From the NCBI RefSeq assembly GCF_003075045.1, contig NZ_QCZD01000008.1, positions 1-64,000 on the forward strand: a stretch of 64,000 nucleotides of DNA, in the 5' to 3' direction. This DNA is from Maribacter litoralis (GTDB lineage: Bacteria; Bacteroidota; Bacteroidia; Flavobacteriales; Flavobacteriaceae). The notes under the pieces were generated by a model, which made no database searches, was not told where the DNA came from, and saw nothing but the letters and a program-made list of their open reading frames with translations. Shown here one piece after another: positions 1 through 9,645 of the stretch; position 1 is the first letter of the stretch; every line of letters begins with the position of its first letter. A program made the position numbers and the translations under genes.

Positions 1-110
1 AGGTGGCCATGGCGACGGGGCCCACCCCTTACCATTCCGAACAGGGAAGTTAAGACCGTTTGCGCCGATGGTACTGCTATACCAAGTGGGAGAGTAGGTA
101 GCCGCCTTTT
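1..110 (+). rRNA. rrf: 5S ribosomal RNA (5' end at window edge)
   Basis: The conserved 5S core is visible: ggcgacggggcccaccc near the start, the loop around ccattccgaacagggaagtt, gcgccgatggtactgc, and a closing gggagagtaggtagccgcc that pairs with the 5' end. Length and order fit a flavobacterial 5S gene that may lack only its first few bases because the window starts there. It should be the last gene of an rRNA operon lying to the left. A strong terminator follows immediately. Confidence 0.9.
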
Positions 111-113
111 TCG

Positions 114-147
114 AAAGCCCCTTACAGTAATGTAAGGGGCTTTTTTT
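114..147 (+). terminator. rho-independent terminator of the rRNA operon
   Basis: Thirteen-base arms (AAAGCCCCTTACA at 114-126 and TGTAAGGGGCTTT at 131-143) enclose a gtaa loop, followed by a run of T to 147. It sits four bases after the 5S gene. Confidence 0.9.
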
Positions 148-383
148 ATGGAATATATTCTAATATTTGATTTACCTTTTAGTATAATATCCTCAAATCT
201 AACGACTGTAATAATTGCTGTTTGCATTTAAGAAAAGCTCCGATAGGGAGTCATTATTTATAGTAGTTATTACCAAAAGATTCAGGAGGGGCTAGGTGGG
301 AGATTTACTAGAGTATTAATTTATAATAAACCATATTAGACATTTAAATGTATCAAACAAATGTTGTTAGTCTATTTACGATA
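148..383. other. intergenic spacer, no gene seen
   Basis: AT-rich spacer between the rRNA terminator and the gltD terminator. I see no open frame with protein-like composition, no RNA gene and no repeat. It separates two converging transcription units. Confidence 0.6.
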
Positions 384-418
384 AAAAAAGCCTCTACTAT
401 ATAATAGCAGAGGCTTTT
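384..418 (-). terminator. terminator of the gltB-gltD unit
   Basis: Arms aaaagcctct (386-395) and agaggctttt (409-418) are perfect complements. On the minus strand the hairpin ends in T residues, as expected 20 bases after the gltD stop. The flanking A and T runs would let it work in both directions. Confidence 0.8.
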
Positions 419-437
419 ATGCGATTGATAAACGGGA

Positions 438-1904
438 TTATACCCTAGGCAAATCTCCCTCACCTTTTAATGGTAATGCAGTTTCTCCCATTAAATATTT
501 ATCTACGTGGTGTGCGGCTTGTCTACCTTCGGAAATTGCCCATACAATTAACGATTGTCCTCTTCTTTGGTCTCCAGCGGCGAAAACTCCAGGGACATTG
601 GTCTTATAATCGTTTTCAGAGGCTTTGATATTGGTTCTTGCATCCATTTCTAAACCTAATTGACTTGCAACCGTATTTTCAGAACCAGTAAAACCTAATG
701 CCAATAATGCGAGGTCACATTTCCATTCTTTTTCAGTTCCTTCAACTTCTTTTAATTGTGGTCGCTGTCCTGGGGTTTTGATCCATTCCACTTCAGAAGT
801 TATTAAACCCGTAAGATTACCATCTTTGTCACCAATGAATTTTTTAGTTGATATGCTGAAGAAACGTTCTGCACCTTCTTTATGTGAAGAACTAGTTCTT
901 AAACGCATTGGCCAAAATGGCCATGGCTGACCTTCTGGTCTGTCTTTAGTTGCCATAGGCATTATTTCAAAATTCGATACGGAATTTGCTCCATGTCTAA
1001 ATGAGGTACCTATACAATCTGACCCTGTATCACCACCACCGATAACAATAACATTTTTACCGGTAGCTTTTATTTCCTCTCCTAATTCTTTGATGCCATC
1101 TACACGTCTATTATTTTGACCAAGAAAGTCCATTGCCTGAACAACACCTTTTAGATCTGCACCTTCTATAGGAAGATTTCTTCTAACCGTAGCACCACCT
1201 GTTAATACAATGGCGTCAAAATCATGTTTTAAATCATCGGCTTTTATATCTACACCAATATGTACTCCACATTTAAACGTAATACCTTCTTCTTTTAAAA
1301 CGTCTAAACGACGGTCAATCACATTTTTTTCCATTTTAAAATCTGGAATGCCATAGCGAAGTAATCCTCCTGGTTTTTCATCGCGCTCAAAAACTGTTAC
1401 ATCATGACCGGCTCTGTTTAATTGCTGTGCGGTAGCTAAACCTGCAGGACCTGAACCAACAATTGCTACTTTTTTTTCTGTTCTCGAAAGCGGTGGTTTA
1501 GCTGTAATCCATCCTTTTTCAAAAGCAGTTTCAACTATGTTTTTTTCAATATTCTCAATACTTACGGGATCTTCATTTATGCCTAATACGCAAGCTTCTT
1601 CGCATGGTGCTGGACATAATCTACCCGTAAACTCTGGAAAATTGTTTGTAGAATGAAGAATTTCACTCGCTTTATCCCATTTGCCACGATATACGGCATC
1701 GTTGAAATCCGGAATTAAATTACCTAATGGGCAACCACTATGGCAAAAAGGAATACCGCAATCCATGCAGCGAGCTCCTTGGTTTTTTAATTCTTTTTCC
1801 GGCAATGGTACCGTAAATTCTTTATAATTTTTTAAACGTTCCTCAACCGGTTCGTATGCTTCAATTTTTCTGTCGAATTCCAAAAATCCTGTTATCTTTC
1901 CCAT
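438..1904 (-). CDS. gltD: glutamate synthase (NADPH) small subunit
   Basis: 488 aa, full length for GltD. It supplies electrons from NADPH to the large subunit for making two glutamates from glutamine and 2-oxoglutarate in the cytoplasm. The N-terminal region carries the Fe-S cysteines at 46, 49, 54 and 58 (CMDCGIPFCHSGC) and a second group at 97, 101 and 105. A first dinucleotide fold follows at about 146-157 (VAIVGSGPAGLA, FAD) and a second at 290-298 (GGGDTGSDC, NADPH). It lies 9 bp downstream of gltB on the same strand, so the two form an operon that ends at the hairpin after the stop. Family and partner are unambiguous. Confidence 0.97.
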   Translation of the reverse strand: MGKITGFLEFDRKIEAYEPVEERLKNYKEFTVPLPEKELKNQGARCMDCGIPFCHSGCPLGNLIPDFNDAVYRGKWDKASEILHSTNNFPEFTGRLCPAPCEEACVLGINEDPVSIENIEKNIVETAFEKGWITAKPPLSRTEKKVAIVGSGPAGLATAQQLNRAGHDVTVFERDEKPGGLLRYGIPDFKMEKNVIDRRLDVLKEEGITFKCGVHIGVDIKADDLKHDFDAIVLTGGATVRRNLPIEGADLKGVVQAMDFLGQNNRRVDGIKELGEEIKATGKNVIVIGGGDTGSDCIGTSFRHGANSVSNFEIMPMATKDRPEGQPWPFWPMRLRTSSSHKEGAERFFSISTKKFIGDKDGNLTGLITSEVEWIKTPGQRPQLKEVEGTEKEWKCDLALLALGFTGSENTVASQLGLEMDARTNIKASENDYKTNVPGVFAAGDQRRGQSLIVWAISEGRQAAHHVDKYLMGETALPLKGEGDLPRV

Positions 1905-1913
1905 GTTCCGATC

Positions 1914-4900
1914 TTAAATAGTTTGTAAATTTTCTTTTTCTAATCTAATTAAAGCCTGTCTGTATTCTTCAGGTAGAACTTTAACAAATTTTGGCAGGTA
2001 TGATTCCCAATTTTCTAGAATACGTTGAGCTAAAGGACTTGAGGTAGAATTATAATGACTTTCAATTAAATCTTTCAGCTGCTTTATATCTGCTGTTTCT
2101 GTAACTTCTAATAAGTTTAGACCTTCTAGGCTGCAACGCTGTTTAAATGTCTTATTATTATCCAATACGTAAGCGATACCGCCACTCATACCAGCTCCAA
2201 AATTTCTACCTACTTCACCTAATATAACGGCAACACCACCTGTCATATATTCACAGCCATGATCACCAATACCTTCAACAACTGCCTTTGCGCCTGAATT
2301 ACGAACGCAGAAACGCTCCCCTGCTTTACCGTTTATATAGGCTCTACCAGCAGTAGCACCATAAAGGGTTACGTTACCAGTTATCACATTGTCCTCTGGA
2401 ACTATAGTAGATTTTTCTGGTACTTTTATAACCAATTTAGCTCCTGAAAGCCCTTTACCTAAATAGTCATTGGTATTTCCATTAACTACCATGGTCAAGC
2501 CTCTTGTTGCAAACGCACCAAAACTTTGACCAGCGGACCCTGTGAAATTTAAACGCAAGGTGTTAATTGGAAGTCCTTCTGCACCATATGTTTTAGAGAT
2601 TTCATTACTAATAATGGCACCAACGGCACGATCAGTATTACAAATAGGGTAATCTAGGGTTAATTTTTCTTTTCTAAATAAAGATGGATTAGCTTTTGCA
2701 ATAATGTCGAATTCTATTGATTTGTCTATATCATGCTTTTGTTTTTCGGTGTTATAGAATTTGGTTCCTTTAGGAACATCAACTTGATGAAGTATTGGGG
2801 TTAAATCTATACCGGCCGCTTTGTAATGATCAATTGCTTTTTTTCGATCTAGTTTTTGAACTTGACCAACCATTTCATTTATGGTCTTAAACCCTAATTG
2901 TGCCATAATTTCACGTAATTCTTGTGCTACAAAATACATGTAGTTTACTACGTGTTCTGGTTTACCTTTAAATTTCTTTCTTAGTTCAGGGTTTTGAGTT
3001 GCAATACCTACAGGGCAGGTATTTAAATGACATACACGCATCATAATACAACCTGAGGCTACTAATGGAGCAGTTGCGAAACCGAATTCCTCAGCACCTA
3101 AAAGACATGCAACGGCAACATCTCTTCCGGTCTTTAATTGTCCGTCACATTCCAGAACAATTCTATTTCTTAAATCATTTAATACTAAAGTTTGTTGTGC
3201 TTCGGCAATACCGAGTTCCCATGGTAAACCTGCATGTTTTAAGGAAGTTAAAGGAGATGCTCCTGTACCGCCATCAAAACCAGAAACCAAAACGACATCT
3301 GCCTTTGCTTTTGACACACCTGCCGCAACCGTACCCACACCAACTTCAGAAACAAGTTTTACGTTTATTCTTGCCTTTCTATTGGCAGATTTTAAATCGT
3401 AAATAAGTTGTGATAAATCTTCAATGGAATAGATATCGTGGTGTGGTGGTGGTGAAATTAAACCTACATAGGGAGTTGAATTTCTAGTTTTAGCAATTTC
3501 TGGATTTACTTTTGGACCAGGTAATTGACCACCTTCACCAGGCTTGGCACCTTGTGCCATTTTAATTTGTATTTCTTTTGCGTTGGTCAAGTAATTGGAA
3601 GTAACCCCAAATCTACCGGAAGCAACTTGCTTGATTGCACTGTTCTTCCAATCTCCAGTTGAATTTTTGTAAAATCTAGTTTGATCTTCTCCACCTTCAC
3701 CTGAGTTACTTTTACCACCAATACGATTCATGGCGATTGCTAAATTCTCATGTGCTTCTTTACTAATTGAGCCATACGACATTGCCCCGGTTTTAAACCT
3801 TTTAACAATTTCTGTCCAAGGTTCAACTTCTTCAATTGGAATAGGGTCATAATTAGAGAATTCAAAAAGACCTCTTATGGTCATTAAGTTTTTTGACTGC
3901 TCGTTAACCATACGTGAGTACTCCTTATAAGTATCTGGCTCATTGTTTCGAACAGATTTTTGAAGTTTGGCAATAGATAATGGATTGAACATATGTTTTT
4001 CTCCATCTCTTCTCCACCTGTACTCACCACCGATCTCTAAATCTAAATTAGCATCAATATGTTTTTTGCTAAAGCTCTTGTGATGACGAAGAGCGATTTC
4101 TTTTTCAATCTGGTAAAGACCTATACCTTGAATACGAGTAGGGGTATTTGGAAAATACTTTTCAACCACTTTAGTATTTATACCTATACATTCAAATAAT
4201 TGAGAACCACGGTATGAGTTTAAAGTAGAAATACCAATTTTGTTCATCACTTTTAGTATACCCTTACCTATGGCCTTGTTGTAATTTTTAATAGCCTCAT
4301 CAAATGTAAATTCAGTAATGTCATGCTCTTCGATTTGCTCAGCAATGATTTCATTAACTAAGTAAGGATTAATAGCACTTGCACCAAAACCAAATAATAA
4401 TGCGAAATGATGAACTTCACGTGGTTCAGCAGATTCGATAATAACACTTAGTTTAGAACGTTTGCCCAATTTTTGTAAACCACTGTTTACGAATGAACAA
4501 GCTAATAGCGCAGGTATAGGAGCCATTTCTTCATTGACATTTCTGTCTGAAAGTATAATGATGTTTGCACCCTCGTCTACTGCTTTAGACGCTTGGTTAA
4601 GAACAGATTGCAAAGCATCTTCTAAGCCGTTGTGTCCTTGTTGTATCGAGTACAACATAGGTATTGAAATAACCTTGTAATCTGGACTTACATCATAGTT
4701 TTTGATTTTGTCCAAATCTTCCTTGGAGATAACCGGATTCTGTATTTTAAGTTTTCTACAGTGTAATTCTGAAAATTCAAATATATTATGGTCGCTACCT
4801 AAGGTTAAACTGATGTCAGTAATTAATTCTTCACGTATACCATCTAACGGTGGGTTGGTGACTTGTGCAAAAAGTTGCTTGAAATAGTTGTAAATTAATT

Positions 4901-6422
4901 GAGGGCGTTGAGACAAAACAGCTATTGGTGTGTCAGACCCCATTGATCCGATAGGTTCCTTACCGGACTTTGCCATTGGTAGAACGATCGTATTGATATC
5001 CTCTAAGGTATAACCAAATACTGACTTCCTTTTTTCAAGCGTTTCTTCACCTAAAAATAACGGACAATCATTATAAGGTATATCCTTTAAATGTACCAAA
5101 TTGTCATCTAGCCATTTTTTATATGGAAATTTTTGTGCGATGTTTTCTTTAATTTCTTCATCATTCACAATTCTTCCCTCTTCCATGTTTACCAAGAACA
5201 TTTTACCCGGTTGTAGTCTTCCGTGAAAATCTACATTTTCAGGAGTGATGTCTACAACACCGGTTTCAGAAGACATTACTACGTAATCATCTTTAGTTAC
5301 CGTATATCTAGAAGGTCTTAGACCATTTCTATCCAAAACGGCACCAATGTAATTACCGTCTGTAAATGGTATTGAGGCAGGTCCGTCCCATGGTTCCATC
5401 ATACAGGAATGGTACTCGTAGAAAGCTCTTTTTGCCTCTGACATTTCAGGATTTTTTTCCCAAGCTTCAGGTACTAGTATCATCATAACTTCTGGTAAGG
5501 ATCTGCCTGTCATCAATAGTAGTTCAACCACCATATCCATTGTTGCAGAATCAGACTTACCAGGTAATATTATAGGAAGTATGTTCTTGATTTCATCACC
5601 GAACATATCACTTTGTAATAGTTCTTCTCTTGAGAACATACGAGTAACGTTACCACGTAAAGTGTTTATTTCACCATTGTGGCACATGTATCTAAATGGT
5701 TGTGCCAAATCCCAAGTTGGGAAAGTGTTTGTGGAGAAACGTTGGTGTACCAATGCTAATCTGGTAACCACTCGCGGATCCATTAAATCTGAATAATAAA
5801 GACTGATGTCCAAAGGCATTAAAAGCCCCTTAAATATAATTATCTTGGTAGATAAGCTAGGAACATAAAAGAATTTGTTTTCAGATAATTTTGAGTTGAT
5901 TATAGTATGCTCGGTAATTTTACGGGCAATGAAGAGCTTTAAGTTAAAGTCGAAATACTCTTGTTCTTTATTTTCTTTTGCTACGAATATTTGTTTCACA
6001 AAAGGTTCTGTTTCTGCAGCAATTCTACCAGGAATAGATCTATTGACAGGAACGTCTCTCCATCCAAGTAATTTTAACCCTTGTTTTTCTATGTTTTCTT
6101 CAAAAACTGAAATACAGAAATTACGCTGGTTCTCCTTGCGGGGAAAAAATATATTACCAACAGCGTATTCACCGGCTTCCGGTAAATCAAAATTACAAAC
6201 AGCTTGAAAGAAGTCATGTGGAATATCAACTAATATACCTGCACCATCACCTGTTTTACCGTCGGCACTTACTGCACCTCTATGTTCTAAACGTTCTAAT
6301 ATCTCCAACGCTTTATGTATAATGTCGTTGGATTTTTTTCCTTTAAGGCTGCAAATAAAACCAGCCCCACAGTTGTCATGTTCAAATTCCGGTAAATATA
6401 ATCCTTGCTTCTTCATTGTCAT
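1914..6422 (-). CDS. gltB: glutamate synthase large subunit
   Basis: 1502 aa, normal for GltB. The glutaminase (GATase type 2) domain starts at Cys18 (EHDNCGAGF), which becomes the N-terminal nucleophile after removal of a short propeptide. Next come the central domain, the FMN-binding synthase barrel with the 3Fe-4S cysteines (CIMMRVCHLNTC, around residue 1130) and the C-terminal GxGxG helix domain. Ammonia released from glutamine is channelled to 2-oxoglutarate. The start could be Met1 or Met3 (MTMKKQG); the leader is very short if the promoter noted upstream is right. First gene of gltBD. Confidence 0.97.
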   Translation of the reverse strand: MTMKKQGLYLPEFEHDNCGAGFICSLKGKKSNDIIHKALEILERLEHRGAVSADGKTGDGAGILVDIPHDFFQAVCNFDLPEAGEYAVGNIFFPRKENQRNFCISVFEENIEKQGLKLLGWRDVPVNRSIPGRIAAETEPFVKQIFVAKENKEQEYFDFNLKLFIARKITEHTIINSKLSENKFFYVPSLSTKIIIFKGLLMPLDISLYYSDLMDPRVVTRLALVHQRFSTNTFPTWDLAQPFRYMCHNGEINTLRGNVTRMFSREELLQSDMFGDEIKNILPIILPGKSDSATMDMVVELLLMTGRSLPEVMMILVPEAWEKNPEMSEAKRAFYEYHSCMMEPWDGPASIPFTDGNYIGAVLDRNGLRPSRYTVTKDDYVVMSSETGVVDITPENVDFHGRLQPGKMFLVNMEEGRIVNDEEIKENIAQKFPYKKWLDDNLVHLKDIPYNDCPLFLGEETLEKRKSVFGYTLEDINTIVLPMAKSGKEPIGSMGSDTPIAVLSQRPQLIYNYFKQLFAQVTNPPLDGIREELITDISLTLGSDHNIFEFSELHCRKLKIQNPVISKEDLDKIKNYDVSPDYKVISIPMLYSIQQGHNGLEDALQSVLNQASKAVDEGANIIILSDRNVNEEMAPIPALLACSFVNSGLQKLGKRSKLSVIIESAEPREVHHFALLFGFGASAINPYLVNEIIAEQIEEHDITEFTFDEAIKNYNKAIGKGILKVMNKIGISTLNSYRGSQLFECIGINTKVVEKYFPNTPTRIQGIGLYQIEKEIALRHHKSFSKKHIDANLDLEIGGEYRWRRDGEKHMFNPLSIAKLQKSVRNNEPDTYKEYSRMVNEQSKNLMTIRGLFEFSNYDPIPIEEVEPWTEIVKRFKTGAMSYGSISKEAHENLAIAMNRIGGKSNSGEGGEDQTRFYKNSTGDWKNSAIKQVASGRFGVTSNYLTNAKEIQIKMAQGAKPGEGGQLPGPKVNPEIAKTRNSTPYVGLISPPPHHDIYSIEDLSQLIYDLKSANRKARINVKLVSEVGVGTVAAGVSKAKADVVLVSGFDGGTGASPLTSLKHAGLPWELGIAEAQQTLVLNDLRNRIVLECDGQLKTGRDVAVACLLGAEEFGFATAPLVASGCIMMRVCHLNTCPVGIATQNPELRKKFKGKPEHVVNYMYFVAQELREIMAQLGFKTINEMVGQVQKLDRKKAIDHYKAAGIDLTPILHQVDVPKGTKFYNTEKQKHDIDKSIEFDIIAKANPSLFRKEKLTLDYPICNTDRAVGAIISNEISKTYGAEGLPINTLRLNFTGSAGQSFGAFATRGLTMVVNGNTNDYLGKGLSGAKLVIKVPEKSTIVPEDNVITGNVTLYGATAGRAYINGKAGERFCVRNSGAKAVVEGIGDHGCEYMTGGVAVILGEVGRNFGAGMSGGIAYVLDNNKTFKQRCSLEGLNLLEVTETADIKQLKDLIESHYNSTSSPLAQRILENWESYLPKFVKVLPEEYRQALIRLEKENLQTI

Positions 6423-6433
6423 AATTTGTGGTA

Positions 6434-6472
6434 TTTCTTCAAAAATATCAATTTAATTGAATTATATTCAAT
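6434..6472 (-). promoter_or_regulatory. candidate promoter of gltBD
   Basis: On the minus strand TATTTTTG (complement of 6440-6447) matches the Bacteroidota -7 consensus TAnnTTTG. About 21 bases further upstream ATTG resembles the -33 box. Transcription would begin near 6434, only about a dozen bases before the gltB start. Confidence 0.45.
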
Positions 6473-6694
6473 GATTAGAACAAATTCAAATATTAAATTC
6501 AACGAAACAAATAAAAGCTTAAAAAAACTATAATTACATATTTTTAAAACCTTCAATTTATCATATTGATAAATTTAAGTTAATAATATGAAAATATAGG
6601 GGTGAAGATGGGGGTAAATGGCGGTTTATATAACTTTCTAACAATTATGCCTTAGTTTATTTATAGGGTAACAGATATAATTGTCCGTTTGTTA
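6473..6694. other. intergenic spacer, no gene seen
   Basis: AT-rich stretch between the gltB promoter region and the hairpin after the acyl-CoA dehydrogenase gene. No frame, RNA gene or repeat stands out. Confidence 0.5.
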
Positions 6695-6728
6695 AACATC
6701 ACCCCCTATTTTTAAGAGGGGTGATGTT
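6695..6728 (-). terminator. hairpin after acyl-CoA dehydrogenase gene
   Basis: Perfect 11-base arms AACATCACCCC (6695-6705) and GGGGTGATGTT (6718-6728) flank a T-rich loop, 15 bases past the stop. On the minus strand the following sequence has few T residues, so it may stabilise mRNA ends as much as terminate. Confidence 0.6.
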
Positions 6729-6743
6729 CAAAGCTGATTGTTT

Positions 6744-7883
6744 TTATTTCAAAATGCTTCTTGAAATTACAATTTTTTGTATTTCTGAAGTGCCTTCGTA
6801 AATCTGTGTAATTTTAGCGTCTCTCATTAAACGCTCAACATGGTAATCTTTTACAAAACCGTTTCCTCCGTGAATTTGTACGGCTTCAACGGTAGTTTCC
6901 ATAGCAACTTTAGAAGCATATAATTTAGCCATGGCGCCAGAAAGGTCATAATCCTTACCGTTATCCTTATCTAAAGCAGATTGATATACCAACAGTCTTG
7001 CGGCCTGTATTTCAGTATGCATGTCTGCAAGTTTAAATGCAATAGCTTGATGATTGCTAATTTCTGTTCCAAAAGCTTTACGTTCTTTGGAATATTTTAA
7101 AGCCATTTCATAAGCTCCGGCCGCTATTCCCAATGCTTGGGCAGCAATACCTATACGACCACCTGCTAAGGTTTTCATGGCAAATTTAAATCCGAAACCA
7201 TCTTCACCTATTCTATTCTCTTTTGGAACCTTTACGTCGTTAAAAATTAAAGAGTGGGTGTCACTACCTCTAATGCCCAATTTATTTTCTTTAGGTCCTA
7301 TTTCAAAACCAGGGGTTCCTTTTTCTATGATCAAGGCGTTTATACCCCTATGTTTTTTTTCTTTGTCGGTTTGTGCAATTACTAAATAGGTACTTGCGGT
7401 GCCGCCATTTGTTATCCAATTCTTGGTGCCATTTACTATGTAGTGGTCACCCATATCGATTGCGGTAGTTTTTTGTGAAGTAGCATCACTACCTGCTTCT
7501 GGCTCTGAAAGACAGAAAGCGCCAATTTGCTCTCCAGTAGATAATTTGGTAAGGTATTTTTCTTTTTGTTCTTCAGAACCAAATTTTTCCAGTCCCCAGC
7601 AAACCAAAGAGTTGTTAACAGACATTACTACTGATGTTGATGCATCTATTTTAGAAATTTCTTCCATGGCTATGACGTAAGATAAGGTGTCAAGGCCACT
7701 GCCACCATATTTGGGATCTACCATCATTCCTAAAAATCCTAGGTCGCCTAATTTTTTAATTTCTTCTTTAGGGAATCTTTGTGCGTCGTCTCGTTCAATT
7801 ACCTCTGGTAAAAGTTCATTTTGAGCAAAATCTCTTGCCGCTTGCTGTATAAGTTTTTGTTCTTCATTCAATGAAAAATCCAT
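6744..7883 (-). CDS. acyl-CoA dehydrogenase (short-chain / butyryl type)
   Basis: 379 aa, the usual length. This FAD enzyme introduces the alpha-beta double bond of acyl-CoA in fatty acid or branched-chain amino acid degradation and passes electrons to ETF. Visible marks are the FAD/substrate signature LSEPEAGSDA (125-134), the motif QIHGGNGFVKDYHVERLMRD near residue 338, and the catalytic glutamate 363 in IYEGTSE close to the C-terminus. The glutamate at this late position is typical of the short-chain and butyryl-CoA branch. Monocistronic, with a spacer on each side. The exact chain-length preference cannot be read from sequence. Confidence 0.93.
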   Translation of the reverse strand: MDFSLNEEQKLIQQAARDFAQNELLPEVIERDDAQRFPKEEIKKLGDLGFLGMMVDPKYGGSGLDTLSYVIAMEEISKIDASTSVVMSVNNSLVCWGLEKFGSEEQKEKYLTKLSTGEQIGAFCLSEPEAGSDATSQKTTAIDMGDHYIVNGTKNWITNGGTASTYLVIAQTDKEKKHRGINALIIEKGTPGFEIGPKENKLGIRGSDTHSLIFNDVKVPKENRIGEDGFGFKFAMKTLAGGRIGIAAQALGIAAGAYEMALKYSKERKAFGTEISNHQAIAFKLADMHTEIQAARLLVYQSALDKDNGKDYDLSGAMAKLYASKVAMETTVEAVQIHGGNGFVKDYHVERLMRDAKITQIYEGTSEIQKIVISRSILK

Positions 7884-8177
7884 CTAATATGTATAAAAGT
7901 TATCTTCTCAAAGATAAAGATATAGTAGTTAAATATTAAACTTTAAATAAGGGTATTGTTTGTTTTTTAAAATTATAATGACATTGGTCTATGCTGACAG
8001 AAATTATTTAACATTTCATTAAGCGTTAAAATATTGACTGCAGAAACATGATATTTCGATAATAGTTCGGTTTAAGTATTTGGATGTCAGATATCTTCGG
8101 TATTATTGTGAAATCATTAGGAATTCACACACAATTTTAAATATATTTGGATGATTTAATTTTTTGTAATTAGAACC
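7884..8177. other. intergenic spacer between divergent genes
   Basis: About 290 AT-rich bases separate the acyl-CoA dehydrogenase gene (leftward) and nhaD (rightward). It must hold both promoters. Only the nhaD -7 element, listed separately, is clear to me. Confidence 0.5.
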
Positions 8178-8185
8178 TATATTTG
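8178..8185 (+). promoter_or_regulatory. -7 promoter element of nhaD
   Basis: TATATTTG matches the Bacteroidota -7 consensus exactly and lies 37 bases before the nhaD ATG. No good -33 TTTG sits at normal spacing. Confidence 0.5.
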
Positions 8186-8222
8186 ACACCTTATCAATAG
8201 ATATTAAACAAAACCAAACAAC

Positions 8223-9593
8223 ATGGAAACTATAATTATTATTGTTTTTTTGGCAGGATATCTTGCCATTACCTTAGAGCACAATCTTAAAATTGACAAA
8301 CTTATTCCGGCGTTGGCTATGATGGCCATACTATGGGCTTTGATTGCTCTTGGTATAGACGGCTATGAGAATTGGTTCGATTCTGCGAAACAAGGTTTGG
8401 TTTCCGGTTTTTCTGATTTAGGGCATTTGGATAGAATGCATATTATGGAAGAATCTCTTTTGCATCATTTGGGTAAGACTGCAGAGATATTATTTTTCTT
8501 GTTGGGGGCTATGACCATAGTTGAAATTATAGACTACTTTGATGGTTTTGCAACCATTAAAGGGTTTATTAAGACCAAAAAGAAAAGTAAATTATTATGG
8601 TTGTTTTCCATTTTAGCATTCATATTATCTGCGATTATTGATAACTTAACTGCTACCATTGTATTGATTACTATATTACAGAAAGTAATAAAAGACCGTG
8701 AAACAAAACTGTGGTTTGCGGGTATGATAGTTATAACTGCGAATGCAGGTGGGGCATGGTCTCCAATTGGTGATGTTACGACAACAATGTTGTGGATTGC
8801 AAATAAAGTAAGTGCCGGTCAATTGGTAATTCACGTTTTGTTACCTTCTTTGGTTTGTATGTTAGTTCCTGTATTAATAGCGGGAAGATTTAAAGTTTTT
8901 AAAGGTTTAATTGACGGTGATTTAGATGACGAGATTTCAAAGTCTAAGTACGGAGCAACAATGTTATATTTAGGTCTTGGTGCAATTTTGTTCGTACCTA
9001 TTTTTAAGACAGCTACGCATCTTCCACCATATGTTGGTATGATGTTGTCTTTAGCGGTCGTAGCAACTTTTGCGGAAATTTATAGTAATAAAAAATTCAA
9101 TATTTCTAGTGTAGAGGGTGAAGATGATGATAATGCTGGTCACCATAGTCCTGTACATCATTCCTTATCAAAAATAGAGCTGCCTAGTATATTGTTCTTC
9201 TTAGGTATTTTATTGGCAGTTGCAGCAATGGAATCTTTAGGTATTTTATTCAACGCTGCAGGAGCTTTAAATGAGGCTATTCCTAATACTGATATAGTGG
9301 TAATGTTATTTGGTGTTGGTTCTGCAGTAATTGATAACGTACCATTGGTTGCGGCTAGTATGGGTATGTTCAGTGAGCCGTTGGATAGTCCGCTTTGGCA
9401 TTTTATAGCTTACTCTGCCGGTACAGGTGGTAGTATGCTAATTATTGGTTCTGCGGCCGGTGTTGTAGCCATGGGTATGGAAAAAATTGATTTTTTCTGG
9501 TATTTGAAAAAAATAGCATGGTTGGCATTAGTTGGTTTTGTTAGTGGTGCCTTAGTATTTATATTATTGAGAGATTTTGTTCTACATGGATAA
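8223..9593 (+). CDS. nhaD: NhaD-type Na+/H+ antiporter
   Basis: 456 aa inner membrane protein with about twelve hydrophobic segments. It exports Na+ in exchange for protons, an expected housekeeping function in a marine bacterium. The family-typical segment with SAIIDNLTATIVLITILQ (about residues 138-155) and a matching second half GVGSAVIDNVPLVAASMG (about 362-379) show the internal repeat of the ion transporter superfamily, each with an Asp-Asn pair. A hydrophilic loop rich in Asp and His (about 298-312) separates the two halves and is a possible pH sensor. exbB follows 50 bp later on the same strand, but it probably has its own control. Confidence 0.9.
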   Translation: METIIIIVFLAGYLAITLEHNLKIDKLIPALAMMAILWALIALGIDGYENWFDSAKQGLVSGFSDLGHLDRMHIMEESLLHHLGKTAEILFFLLGAMTIVEIIDYFDGFATIKGFIKTKKKSKLLWLFSILAFILSAIIDNLTATIVLITILQKVIKDRETKLWFAGMIVITANAGGAWSPIGDVTTTMLWIANKVSAGQLVIHVLLPSLVCMLVPVLIAGRFKVFKGLIDGDLDDEISKSKYGATMLYLGLGAILFVPIFKTATHLPPYVGMMLSLAVVATFAEIYSNKKFNISSVEGEDDDNAGHHSPVHHSLSKIELPSILFFLGILLAVAAMESLGILFNAAGALNEAIPNTDIVVMLFGVGSAVIDNVPLVAASMGMFSEPLDSPLWHFIAYSAGTGGSMLIIGSAAGVVAMGMEKIDFFWYLKKIAWLALVGFVSGALVFILLRDFVLHG

Positions 9594-9645
9594 TTTAATT
9601 CGCAATTCATCGTTATAATGGCAAATTCAATACTTAAAGTATACT